The notes below the pieces were generated by a model, which searched no databases, was not told the origin of the DNA, and worked only from the letters and a program-made list of their open reading frames with translations. This document shows positions 17,532-25,384 of a stretch of 64,000 nt of DNA, piece after piece. How positions within the stretch are numbered: position 1 is the first letter of the stretch; each line of letters begins with the position of its first letter. The DNA lies in the NCBI RefSeq assembly GCF_006716065.1, contig NZ_VFOL01000001.1:1612001-1676000 (forward strand), in the 5' to 3' direction. The translations under genes and the position numbers were made by a program. The DNA is from Salinispora arenicola (lineage in GTDB: Bacteria; Actinomycetota; Actinomycetes; Mycobacteriales; Micromonosporaceae).

Positions 17532-19277
17532 ATGCCGACAGCTCACCCGAAACCCCGTCGTCCGCGTCACCGCCTCGCACTAGCGCTTGCGATCCCCCTC
17601 ATGTTGATCGCGAGCGCCCTGACCATCTCCGCCCAGGGTGCCGACGCCGCCCCCGTCCTGCTGTCGCAGGGCAAGCCGACCACCGCCTCCTCCGTCGAAC
17701 TGGACGAGACCCCACCCACCGCCGCCACCGACGGCGACCCGGGCACCCGCTGGTCCAGCGAGTTCGCCGATCCGCAGTGGCTCCAGGTCGACCTGGGCGA
17801 CACCGCCACGATCAGCCAGGTGACCCTGCGCTGGGAGGCCGCCTACGCGAGCGCCTTCCAGATCCAGGTGTCCGCGACCCCCTCCGGGCCCTGGCAGACG
17901 ATCTACCAGACCGCCGCCGGAACGGGCGGCACCCAGGATCTCGCGGTCAGCGGCACCGGGCGCCACGTCCGGGTCCACGGCACCGCCCGCGGCACCGGCT
18001 GGGGCTACTCCCTGTGGGAGTTCGAGGTCTACGGCACCATCTCGGCAAGCTGCACGGGCAATGCCGCGCGTGGTCGGGACGCTACGGCCTCCTCAGTCGA
18101 AACCGCCGACACCCCCGCCGCCGCGGCCGTCGACGGCAACTCCACCACGCGGTGGTCGAGCACCTTCGCCGATCCGCAGTGGATTCAGATCGACCTCGGT
18201 GACGTCGCGACGATCTGTCAGGTCGTACTTCGGTGGGAGACGGCCGCCGCGCGGGCGTTCGACATCCAGACAGCCACCAACCCCAACGGGCCGTGGACCA
18301 CCCGCTACGCCACCACCACCGGCGCCGGTGGAGTGCAGACGCTCGACGTGTTCGGGACCGGACGTTACGTGCGCATGCACGGCACCGCCCGCACCACACC
18401 GTACGGCTACTCGCTGTGGGAGTTCGTCGTGCGTACGTCGGGGTCCGCCCCGCCGCCCGACGACTTCTGGGGCGACACCAGCTCGATACCGCCCGCCCAG
18501 AACGTCCTCACGGTCAAGATCCTGAACCGAACCAACGGACGCTACCCCGACAGCCAGGTGTACTGGAGCTTCGGCGGCCAGACCCGGTCCATCGCGGAAC
18601 AGCCCTACATCGACATGCCCGCGAACTCGGCCGGCCGGATGTACTTCCACCTCGGCTCACCGACCAGCCAATACCGTGACTTCGTCGAATTCACCGTTGC
18701 CCCGGACCGATTCAACGGCAACACCACCCGGGTAGACGCGTTCGGGCTCAAGCTGGCGATGCGGCTGCGCGCCCACGATGGATTCGACAAGGCAGTCGGG
18801 GAAACCGAGGCCACCTTCGCCGAGGACCGCGCCACGACCTTCCAGCGGTTCTCGGACGCGATGCCGGCCGAGTTCACGCACCTGGCCACGATCGAGGCGC
18901 CGTATCGGGTGCCGTCCCCGGGCAACACGCCCCAGTTCCGCGCCGGCGGTCAGTACGCCAACTACCTGAGCGGGTACGCGTCGTCGGTCGGGATTCCCGC
19001 CTCCACCGCCGAGATCTTCGGGTGCTCCGGACCGTTGGCCAGCAACCCCGACGGCTGTGCCGCACTGAACCGTCATGTCGCCCACCTGCCCCGGTCGCAG
19101 TGGGAGAACCCGGCCCTGTTCTACCAACAGGCACCGGCCAACTACTACGCGAAGTTCTGGCATGAGCAGTCCATCGACGGCCTGTCCTACGGTTTCCCCT
19201 ACGACGATGTCGCAGACCAGTCATCGTTCGTCTCAGCCAGTGACCCGCAGTGGTTGATCGTCGCGGTGGGGTGGTAG
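17532..19277 (+). CDS. Secreted GH64-type beta-1,3-glucanase with two discoidin (F5/8C) domains
   Basis: A 581-residue exported protein: RPRHRLALALAIPLMLIASALTI is a Sec signal with likely cleavage after ADA near residue 39. Two F5/8-type-C modules follow (about 40-165 and 175-300), each with the ASSVE...DGxxxTRWSSxFADPQWxQ(V/I)DLGD signature and a YGYSLWEF-like ending. The last 270 residues begin at FWGDTSSIPP and carry YWSFGGQ, FVEFT and FGLKLAMRL blocks typical of thaumatin-like GH64 laminaripentaose-producing glucanases. Expected role: endo-cleavage of beta-1,3-glucan outside the cell, anchored to the substrate by the discoidin modules. ATG 17532 has GGGAG upstream. A LacI-type operator precedes it. 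Its last 79 bp overlap the opposing regulator remnant. Confidence 0.88.
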   Translation: MPTAHPKPRRPRHRLALALAIPLMLIASALTISAQGADAAPVLLSQGKPTTASSVELDETPPTAATDGDPGTRWSSEFADPQWLQVDLGDTATISQVTLRWEAAYASAFQIQVSATPSGPWQTIYQTAAGTGGTQDLAVSGTGRHVRVHGTARGTGWGYSLWEFEVYGTISASCTGNAARGRDATASSVETADTPAAAAVDGNSTTRWSSTFADPQWIQIDLGDVATICQVVLRWETAAARAFDIQTATNPNGPWTTRYATTTGAGGVQTLDVFGTGRYVRMHGTARTTPYGYSLWEFVVRTSGSAPPPDDFWGDTSSIPPAQNVLTVKILNRTNGRYPDSQVYWSFGGQTRSIAEQPYIDMPANSAGRMYFHLGSPTSQYRDFVEFTVAPDRFNGNTTRVDAFGLKLAMRLRAHDGFDKAVGETEATFAEDRATTFQRFSDAMPAEFTHLATIEAPYRVPSPGNTPQFRAGGQYANYLSGYASSVGIPASTAEIFGCSGPLASNPDGCAALNRHVAHLPRSQWENPALFYQQAPANYYAKFWHEQSIDGLSYGFPYDDVADQSSFVSASDPQWLIVAVGW

Positions 19278-19954
19278 GCCCAGGCCCGCGTGGCGGGTTG
19301 CCGCGCGATGTCGGCGATGGCGAAGGCTTCGGCGGCGTAGGCGTGTGCGAGGGCAAGGGCGCCCAGATCCAGGGCGAGTGCGGCGAGGAGACCGGACAGG
19401 TGCGCCGCGACGGTGTAGAGGCGGGCGCGTTGGTACGGGTGCTGCCGGGCGTCCATCAACTGGTCGACGCAGTCCCGCAGCGGACGTAGCCGGGCCACGA
19501 GAGTGGCTGGTGGGCAGCGACCGTTGTCGTCGATCACCGCCTGGATCTCGTGTTCCAGCTGCGCCAGCCGCGCATCATCGGCTGCCGGGGTGGTCAACGC
19601 GAGCCGGCGGGCGGTGATGTGGTCCTCGTCCTCCCACCACGTCGGTGGGTTGTCACTGGTCGGTCCGGCACCGCCACGGGGTGGGCCCAGGCGGTGGTGG
19701 TGGTTCAGGCTCGCGATGCGGTCAAATTCGGCCGTGAGCACACCGCCGGTGCGCAGCGCCTCGTCGCAGCGGGTCCAGAAGGGTCGCTCGGGGTGTTGAC
19801 GACCGGTTTCCGTGTTCGCCACCGAGCTGCGCCCGTACTGCACGAGCCGGGCGAGACCATGCTGGGTGTGCCCGGCGGCCCTGCGTAGGTGAGCGAGGCG
19901 GCGGCCGAGGGCGCGACGGGCGGCTGTGGTGTCGTCGTCGTGCATCGCTGCCAC
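19199..19954 (-). pseudogene. XRE-family regulator, 3' truncated
   Basis: The first 60 residues are a helix-turn-helix (LGRRLAHLRRAAGHTQHGLARLVQYGRSSVANTETG), followed by an acidic linker and TPR-like helices (about 130-225: LYTVAAHLSGLLAALALDLGALALAHAYAAEAFAIADIA). Relatives of this type are usually about 400 residues with a longer helical repeat part. Here the repeat stops abruptly at PATRAWA, after which the sequence (YHPTATINHCG...) is simply the antisense of the 3' end of the glucanase gene. The junction is therefore near 19275-19280. The original function would be a DNA-binding regulator; whether the stub is expressed is unknown. ATG choice within MAAMHDD is uncertain by 9 bp. Confidence 0.75.
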
Positions 19955-20157
19955 CCCCGGTCGCGGTCACGATGAGCGGACACCGTAGCCGCCGACGGTG
20001 ACAGTTCCGCCTCCCGCGGGCCTCCCGTCCCGCCTGCCCGGCGGGTTGGTATTTGCCCAGGCCACCGTGCTCGGACGGTGCCCACGCCGCCGTGGTGCCC
20101 CATGGTGTCGAGGGCCTGACGGGTGCCGCCCACCCGTTCGGGTGATGTCGGAATCGG

Positions 20158-20175
20158 TGTCGGCAGCTGCCGACA
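20158..20175. promoter_or_regulatory. 18-bp perfect palindrome, candidate operator
   Basis: TGTCGGCAGCTGCCGACA is a perfect 18-bp inverted repeat. Further TGTCGG copies lie at 20146 and 20177. It sits in the 276-bp gap between the divergent XRE remnant and the ABC exporter, 55 bp before the exporter start. The cognate regulator is unknown. Confidence 0.55.
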
Positions 20176-20230
20176 ATGTCGGCGCGCGGTGCGCCGGGCG
20201 TGTCGAACCCGCCGGTTCTACGGTCCCCGC

Positions 20231-21454
20231 ATGCCCACAACCAGTCCGCCCGCCCACCCGTCCGACAGGTCCGAGCCGAACCAGCGAGAGACGGCGCTAC
20301 CGGAGTTACGCCACATGTGGTGGGAGACCGGGGTACGGGCGCGGGCGCAGGCCGGGTTGTTCGCTGTCTTCTCCGAGCTACCCCGACTGGTGGGAGCCGC
20401 GCTGGCCGTGAGCTGGCGGGCCGACCGGCTCCGCACGTCGATCGTGGCGGCCACGACGGTGGGCGCCGGGGTGCTGGCCGCGTTTGGGCTGCTCGCCGCG
20501 CAGCGGGTGCTGGTGGAACTGTTCGCCGGCGGGCCGACCGCCGACAAGGTGATCGCCGCGTTGCCCGCACTGGCCGCTCTCGCGGCGGTGACCGCACTAC
20601 GCGCCAGCATGACCGCCGCGATGGGATACGCCCAGAATGGCCTGAGCCCGAAGGTCGACCGGGAGGTGGAACGGGGCCTGTTCGAGGTGACAACGGCCGT
20701 GCGGCTGGAGGCGTTCGACGCTGATGCCTTCGCCGACGACATGGAGCGTGCCTCCCGTGGCGCGGACTCCACCACCGGCCTGGTTCAGTCGTCGATAAAC
20801 CTGCTCGCCGGCCTCACCGGCGTGCTCGCCGTCGCGGTCGCCGTCGTGGTGATCCACCCGCTGCTGCTGTTCGCCCTGTTGGTGGCCACGGTGCCGAACG
20901 GGTGGGCGTCGCTGCGGGCCGGGCATCTGCGCTATCAGACGTACGCGGCCGGGTCGGTGCGTCGCCGCCGGTTGTGGCTGCTGCACCGACTGATGGCCGA
21001 ACGCGACTCCGCCCCCGAACTGCGTACCTACGGGCTGCGGGCCTTCCTGCTCGACCAGTACGACCGGGTCATGGGGGTGGAGACCGGTATCCAACTCGCC
21101 CTGGCTCGCCGGGTCACCACGACCACCACCGTCGGCGCGATGATCGGCGGGATCGCCACCGCCGTGGTGTACGTGCTGCTCGGCGTACTGCTCGTCGAAG
21201 GGCAGATTCCCCTCGCCGCCGCCGCTACCGGTGTCATCGCCGTGCAGTCCGCGCAGCGATCCCTGGCGGTGGTCACCTTCCAGATGGACCGGGTCTACAC
21301 CGAGGGGCAACACTTCCGCGACTACACCGGCTTCATGACCCGTGCCGCCGACTACCTGCCCGAGCCGCGTACCGGCGACGTCGGCCGCCAAGCGCCGCAG
21401 CGGGTTGCGCACGATCGTGGTGGACGCGGTCAGCCTGCGCTATCCCGACCGTGA
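20231..21454 (+). CDS. ABC exporter, transmembrane half (frameshifted from its ATPase)
   Basis: ATG 20231 gives 408 residues of a type-I exporter membrane domain: about six hydrophobic helices (e.g. AATTVGAGVLAAFGLLA, GVLAVAVAVVVIHPLLLFALLV, GGIATAVVYVLLGVLLV) and coupling-helix-like RDSAPELRTYGLRAFLLDQYDR. The last 25 residues are Arg/Gly-rich frame-shifted sequence. The real continuation is in the +1 frame from about 21385, where the nucleotide-binding domain begins (AAKRRSGLRTIVVDAVSLRYPD). A single-base indel near 21380-21390 (run gtcggccgccaagcgccgc) would fuse the halves into a normal exporter of about 650 residues. It could be a real inactivation, a sequencing error, or two subunits; the first two seem likelier. 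Confidence 0.7.
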   Translation: MPTTSPPAHPSDRSEPNQRETALPELRHMWWETGVRARAQAGLFAVFSELPRLVGAALAVSWRADRLRTSIVAATTVGAGVLAAFGLLAAQRVLVELFAGGPTADKVIAALPALAALAAVTALRASMTAAMGYAQNGLSPKVDREVERGLFEVTTAVRLEAFDADAFADDMERASRGADSTTGLVQSSINLLAGLTGVLAVAVAVVVIHPLLLFALLVATVPNGWASLRAGHLRYQTYAAGSVRRRRLWLLHRLMAERDSAPELRTYGLRAFLLDQYDRVMGVETGIQLALARRVTTTTTVGAMIGGIATAVVYVLLGVLLVEGQIPLAAAATGVIAVQSAQRSLAVVTFQMDRVYTEGQHFRDYTGFMTRAADYLPEPRTGDVGRQAPQRVAHDRGGRGQPALSRP

Positions 21455-22196
21455 CACTGCCGCCGTCGACCAGGTCAGCCTCACCATCGAGGCGGGACAG
21501 ACGGTGGCGTTCGTCGGGGAGAACGGCTCCGGCAAGTCCACTCTCGCCACGATGATCGCCACCCTGCGTACACCCACCGGCGGGACCATCCGCTACAACG
21601 GCCGGCCCACCGACGACTGGGACACCGATGCGTTGCGGGCCCGGATTGCGGTGGTGACGCAGGAATATCACAAGTGGCCGTTCACGGCCGCCACGAACAT
21701 CGCCATCGGCGACCTCGACGTCGGCTGCGAGCAGGACCGCATCGAGGCCGCCGCCGCCCGCGCCGTCGCCCACAACATGATCAACGAACTGCCGCACGGC
21801 TATGACACCCTGCTCGACCGCACCTTCGCCGGTGGTCAGGACCTGTCCGGCGGACAGTGGCAACGCATCACGGCAGCCCGCGGCTTCCTTCGTGACGCGG
21901 ACCTGCTCATCATGGACGAGCCCTCGTCGGCCCTCGACCCCCGCGCGGAGGACGCCCTGTTTCAGGCCATCCGTGACCGGCAGGGACACGGGATCACCAT
22001 CCTCATCACTCACCGGCTCGCCAACGTCCGTCACGCCGACCGCATCTACGTCCTGCATCGCGGCCGGCTCGTCGAAGCCGGTACCCACGATGACCTACTC
22101 GCCGGCGGCGGACGGTACGCCGAACTGTTCACCCTCCAGGCCGCCGGCTACGCCACCCCCGTGTCGCTACCCCGACAGACCGCCACCCTCGGGTAG
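21342..22196 (+). CDS. ABC exporter, ATP-binding half (second frame of the same gene)
   Basis: This frame contains a complete nucleotide-binding domain: Walker A GENGSGKST, Q-loop VVTQEYHKWPF, signature LSGGQWQR (as DLSGGQWQR), Walker B LLIMDEPSSALDP and H-loop ILITHRLANV. The nominal start at 21342 only reflects the open frame; homologous sequence starts near 21385 where the upstream membrane-domain frame is lost. There is no ribosome site here, which argues for one broken gene rather than two. It ends 164 bp before the next gene's alternative GTG. Substrate unknown. Confidence 0.72.
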   Translation: MPPTTCPSRVPATSAAKRRSGLRTIVVDAVSLRYPDRDTAAVDQVSLTIEAGQTVAFVGENGSGKSTLATMIATLRTPTGGTIRYNGRPTDDWDTDALRARIAVVTQEYHKWPFTAATNIAIGDLDVGCEQDRIEAAAARAVAHNMINELPHGYDTLLDRTFAGGQDLSGGQWQRITAARGFLRDADLLIMDEPSSALDPRAEDALFQAIRDRQGHGITILITHRLANVRHADRIYVLHRGRLVEAGTHDDLLAGGGRYAELFTLQAAGYATPVSLPRQTATLG

Positions 22197-22327
22197 CTCG
22201 CACCACCGCCCTCCGTCGTCATCGAAGGTGAGACCGAGCCGCGTGCGCGACAGCGCCGAGATGTGGACAGATCCGGTTTCGGAGTCGAGCGGATACGCCG
22301 GAGGGCCTTCGGTTGACATGACCTGCT

Positions 22328-22343
22328 GTTAGTTTTGGCTAAC
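22328..22343. promoter_or_regulatory. Inverted repeat GTTAG-N6-CTAAC beside a TTGACA box
   Basis: GTTAG TTTTGG CTAAC is a perfect 5-bp-arm palindrome located 41 bp before the lyase start and 10 bp downstream of a TTGACA hexamer (22313-22318). Such a site overlapping a promoter is typical of TetR/MarR-type control, but no cognate regulator is adjacent. Confidence 0.4.
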
Positions 22344-22383
22344 TTATTGTGGTCGGATAGTGAAGTCAGTAACAGAGGTGACA

Positions 22384-23724
22384 ATGCCGACGAGCGCGAT
22401 CGACAGTCTCGTGTTCCGAGACATCTTCGGCGAACCTCGGGTGCGGGCGATCTGGTCGGACGAGGGCCGCACCCGCCGCTACCTGGAAGTCGAAGCCGCG
22501 CTGTCCCAGGTGCAGGGTGCGATCGGGGTGATCCCGAGGGCGGCTGCGGCGGCGATATCCCGCGTCTGCCGGATCGAGAACATTGATATGGACAAGCTTG
22601 CCCAGGAGACGACGGCCATCGGCTACCCCGTACTGCCGTTGGTGCATCAATTGCAGGAGTTGGCCGGCGATGGGGGTAACTGGTGTCATTGGGGTGCGAC
22701 GACCCAGGACATCACCGACAGCACCACCATCCTGCAGATCAAGGCATCCTTCGAGGTGATCGAGGAACTGCTCGGCAGGACCATTACCGCCGCCGCCGCG
22801 CTGGCCCGCGAGCATCGTGATCTGCCGATGGTAGGTCGCTCCAACCTGCAGCAGGGGGTGCCCATCACCTTCGGGTTCAAGATGGCACGCATGGTGGCGT
22901 CGCTGCTGCGTCATCGTGAACGACTGGCCGAGCTGCGTCCGCGGGTCGAGGTGGTCGAGTTCGGCGGGGCCTGCGGCACGCTCGCCTCACTCGGCCACGA
23001 CGGCATGAGGGTGCAGGAAAAGCTCGCCGAGGAGTTGGGCCTGGCCAAGCCGGACATCGCCTGGCACACCGAGCATGACCGGATCGCGGAGGCCGCCTGC
23101 TTCCTGGGCCTTGTCACCGGCACGCTCGCGAAGTTCGCGACCGACGTCAAGACGATGATGATGACCGAGGTCGGCGAGGTCTCCGAGCCGTTCGTGCCGA
23201 ACCGGGGTTCCTCCTCCACCATGCCCCAGAAACGGAATCCGATGTCCTGCTGCTACATCACCGCCTGCGCGGCCAGCGTGCGGCAGTCAGTTGCCGCGCT
23301 TCTCGACGCCATGGCGTCTGACCACGAACGCGGGACCGGACCGTGGGAGATCGAGTGGATTCAGCTTCCCCCCATCTTCACGCTCGCGTCGGGTGCCCTG
23401 GCTCAGGCGGCATTCGTGCTGGAAGGGCTCGAAGTGCACGGCGACCGGATGTCCAGCAATCTCGGCGTCACCAAGGGGCTCATCATGTCGGAGGCGGTCA
23501 TGATGGCCCTCGCTCGCAAGATGGGGCGTGGCCAGGCACACGACCTGCTCTATCGACTCTGTCGTCAGGCCCTGCGGCAGGACACGTCACTCGCCGAGGT
23601 CCTGCGGGCCGACCCAGACATCTCCACGCAGCTCTCGGCCAACGAGATCGCGGAACTGACCGACCCAGTGCGATACCTGGGCAGCGCCGGCATCGCGGTG
23701 GACCAGGTGCTCAGTCGCGTGTGA
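22384..23724 (+). CDS. Fumarase/argininosuccinase-superfamily lyase (PcaB/adenylosuccinate-lyase-like)
   Basis: ATG 22384 follows GAGGTG by 3 bp and gives 446 residues; GTG 22360 is an in-frame alternative. The superfamily signature GSSTMPQKRNP is present near residue 282, preceded by HWGATTQDITD (catalytic region 1) and by GRSNLQQGVPITFGFK (region 2). Members cleave C-N or C-O bonds with release of fumarate or cycloisomerise carboxymuconate. The overall order and HWGATTQDI fit the 3-carboxymuconate cycloisomerase/adenylosuccinate lyase branch, but no pathway neighbour confirms the substrate. The flanking genes (broken exporter, IS element) give no operon context. Confidence 0.88.
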   Translation: MPTSAIDSLVFRDIFGEPRVRAIWSDEGRTRRYLEVEAALSQVQGAIGVIPRAAAAAISRVCRIENIDMDKLAQETTAIGYPVLPLVHQLQELAGDGGNWCHWGATTQDITDSTTILQIKASFEVIEELLGRTITAAAALAREHRDLPMVGRSNLQQGVPITFGFKMARMVASLLRHRERLAELRPRVEVVEFGGACGTLASLGHDGMRVQEKLAEELGLAKPDIAWHTEHDRIAEAACFLGLVTGTLAKFATDVKTMMMTEVGEVSEPFVPNRGSSSTMPQKRNPMSCCYITACAASVRQSVAALLDAMASDHERGTGPWEIEWIQLPPIFTLASGALAQAAFVLEGLEVHGDRMSSNLGVTKGLIMSEAVMMALARKMGRGQAHDLLYRLCRQALRQDTSLAEVLRADPDISTQLSANEIAELTDPVRYLGSAGIAVDQVLSRV

Positions 23725-23826
23725 CGGCCGACGCCGGTTACCGCTCCATTGATCGCTGACGCGGGGTGGCTGTCCCGTCGCGCGATAGCCGATCGAGCAG
23801 GCGGGTGATCGCGGTGGAGTTCTAGA

Positions 23827-25343
23827 TCCAACGCCGTTCAGTTAGGTGTAGGCGTGGCTGGTCAAGGGGCGTGTTGATCAGGGAATGAGAAGCGGGGCTC
23901 CGGTATCAAGGTTTGTCACTCCAAGACAACCCGAACCAGGAACCCCGCTCGGTGGATGAGATTGCCATAGCCCGGACGGTCACGGTAGCTGCCGGGCCGT
24001 TCGCGGCGGGTCACCTCGGTGAGCTGACCCGCCTCGTGCCGTTCGAGATGATCGATGACGTGCTGGCTGCGACCAGGCGCACACAGCGACGTGTCCGCCT
24101 GTTGCCGGCCCGGGTCGTGGTGTATCTGCTGCTGGCCGGCTGCCTGTTCGCCGATTGCGGCTACCGGCAGGTGTGGGCGAAACTCGTCGCCGGTCTGCGC
24201 GGGCTGCCAGTCGCCGATCCCAGCGACAGCGCGTTGCGGCAGGCCCGGCAACGACTCGGCCCGGCCCCACTGCGGGCCTTGTTCGACCTGCTGCGCGGCC
24301 CCGCGGCCACCAGCGCTGTCGCTGCGGTGCGATGGCGGGGACTGCTACCGCTCGTCGTCGACGGCACCATGATCGCTGTCGCGGACTCGCCGGCCAACCT
24401 GGGTCGCTACGGCAAACACCGGTGCAACAACGGCGGCTCCGGCTACCCCACACTGCGGCTGAGCGCGCTACTGACATGCGGCACCCGCTCAGTCATCGAC
24501 GCCGTGTTCGACCCGAGCACCACCGGCGAGATCACCCAAGCCCACCGGCTGACCCGCAGCCTGCCCGCCGGAATGCTGCTGCTGGCCGACCGCAACTACG
24601 CCGCCGCCGACCTAATCGGCGCGTTCACCGCCACCGGAGCGGACCTGCTGATCCGCTGCAAGAGCGGCCGGAAACTCCCGATGACCCGCCGCTGTCGAGA
24701 CGGATCCTGGCTGTCGGTCATCGACGGCCAGCCGGTGAGGATCATCGAGGCCCGGATCAGCATCACCACCACGGCCGGCAGCCACACCGGCGACTACAGG
24801 CTCATCACCACCCTGCTCGACCCACGTCGCTACCCCGCCGCCGACCTCGTCCGCCTCTACCACCAGCGGTGGGAAATCGAGACCGCCTACCTGGAACTGA
24901 AGTCCACCATCCTCGGCGGCCGGGTGCTGCGCGCCCGCACCCCCGACGGCGTCGACCAGGAGATCCACGCCCTGCTCATCGTCTACCAGGTGCTGCGCAC
25001 CGCCATGGTCGACGCCACCGACAGCCGGCCCGGCCTCGACCCGGACCGGGCCAGCTTCACCACCGCCCTGCACGCCGCCCGCGACCAGATCACCCAGGCC
25101 GCCGGCATCATCGCCGACACCGTCATCGACCTGGTCGGCGCCATCGGTGAACGCGTCCTGACGGACCTGCTGCCCGACCGTCGCATCCGATTCAAGGCCC
25201 GCATGATCAAACGCTCGAACTCCAGGTACCAGACCCGCGGACCCCGGATCGACCGCCGAACCTACAAGGCCACCACCAGCATCGACGTCATCACCAACGA
25301 CCCTTGACGAACCAGCCACCGCCCTAACTGAACGGCGTTGGAT
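23827..25343 (+). mobile_element. IS4-like insertion sequence with intact ends
   Basis: A 1517-bp element bounded by perfect 21-bp inverted repeats (23827-23847 and 25323-25343; outer bases ATCCAACGCCGTTC). It is flanked on both sides by CTAG (23823-23826 and 25344-25347), a probable 4-bp target duplication, although CTAG is itself palindromic. One transposase gene fills the element. The perfect ends point to recent insertion. It lies between the lyase and the acylase genes, only 41 bp before the acylase start. Confidence 0.93.
23913..25307 (+). CDS. IS4-family DDE transposase
   Basis: 464 residues. The catalytic Asp lies in LPLVVDGTMIAV, the second in LLLADRNYAA, and the IS4 Y-(2)-R-(3)-E-(6)-K signature is YHQRWEIETAYLELK near residue 316. 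An N-terminal domain (FAAGHLGELTRLVPFEMIDDVLAAT) is the DUF4372-like or Nterm-IS4 type. The start TTG 23913 is the earliest; GTG 23953 is an alternative. The gene appears intact, so the element may be mobile. Confidence 0.93.
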   Translation: MSLQDNPNQEPRSVDEIAIARTVTVAAGPFAAGHLGELTRLVPFEMIDDVLAATRRTQRRVRLLPARVVVYLLLAGCLFADCGYRQVWAKLVAGLRGLPVADPSDSALRQARQRLGPAPLRALFDLLRGPAATSAVAAVRWRGLLPLVVDGTMIAVADSPANLGRYGKHRCNNGGSGYPTLRLSALLTCGTRSVIDAVFDPSTTGEITQAHRLTRSLPAGMLLLADRNYAAADLIGAFTATGADLLIRCKSGRKLPMTRRCRDGSWLSVIDGQPVRIIEARISITTTAGSHTGDYRLITTLLDPRRYPAADLVRLYHQRWEIETAYLELKSTILGGRVLRARTPDGVDQEIHALLIVYQVLRTAMVDATDSRPGLDPDRASFTTALHAARDQITQAAGIIADTVIDLVGAIGERVLTDLLPDRRIRFKARMIKRSNSRYQTRGPRIDRRTYKATTSIDVITNDP

Positions 25344-25384
25344 CTAGATCACCAACTGGATCAGATAACCATTAGGATTCACGC

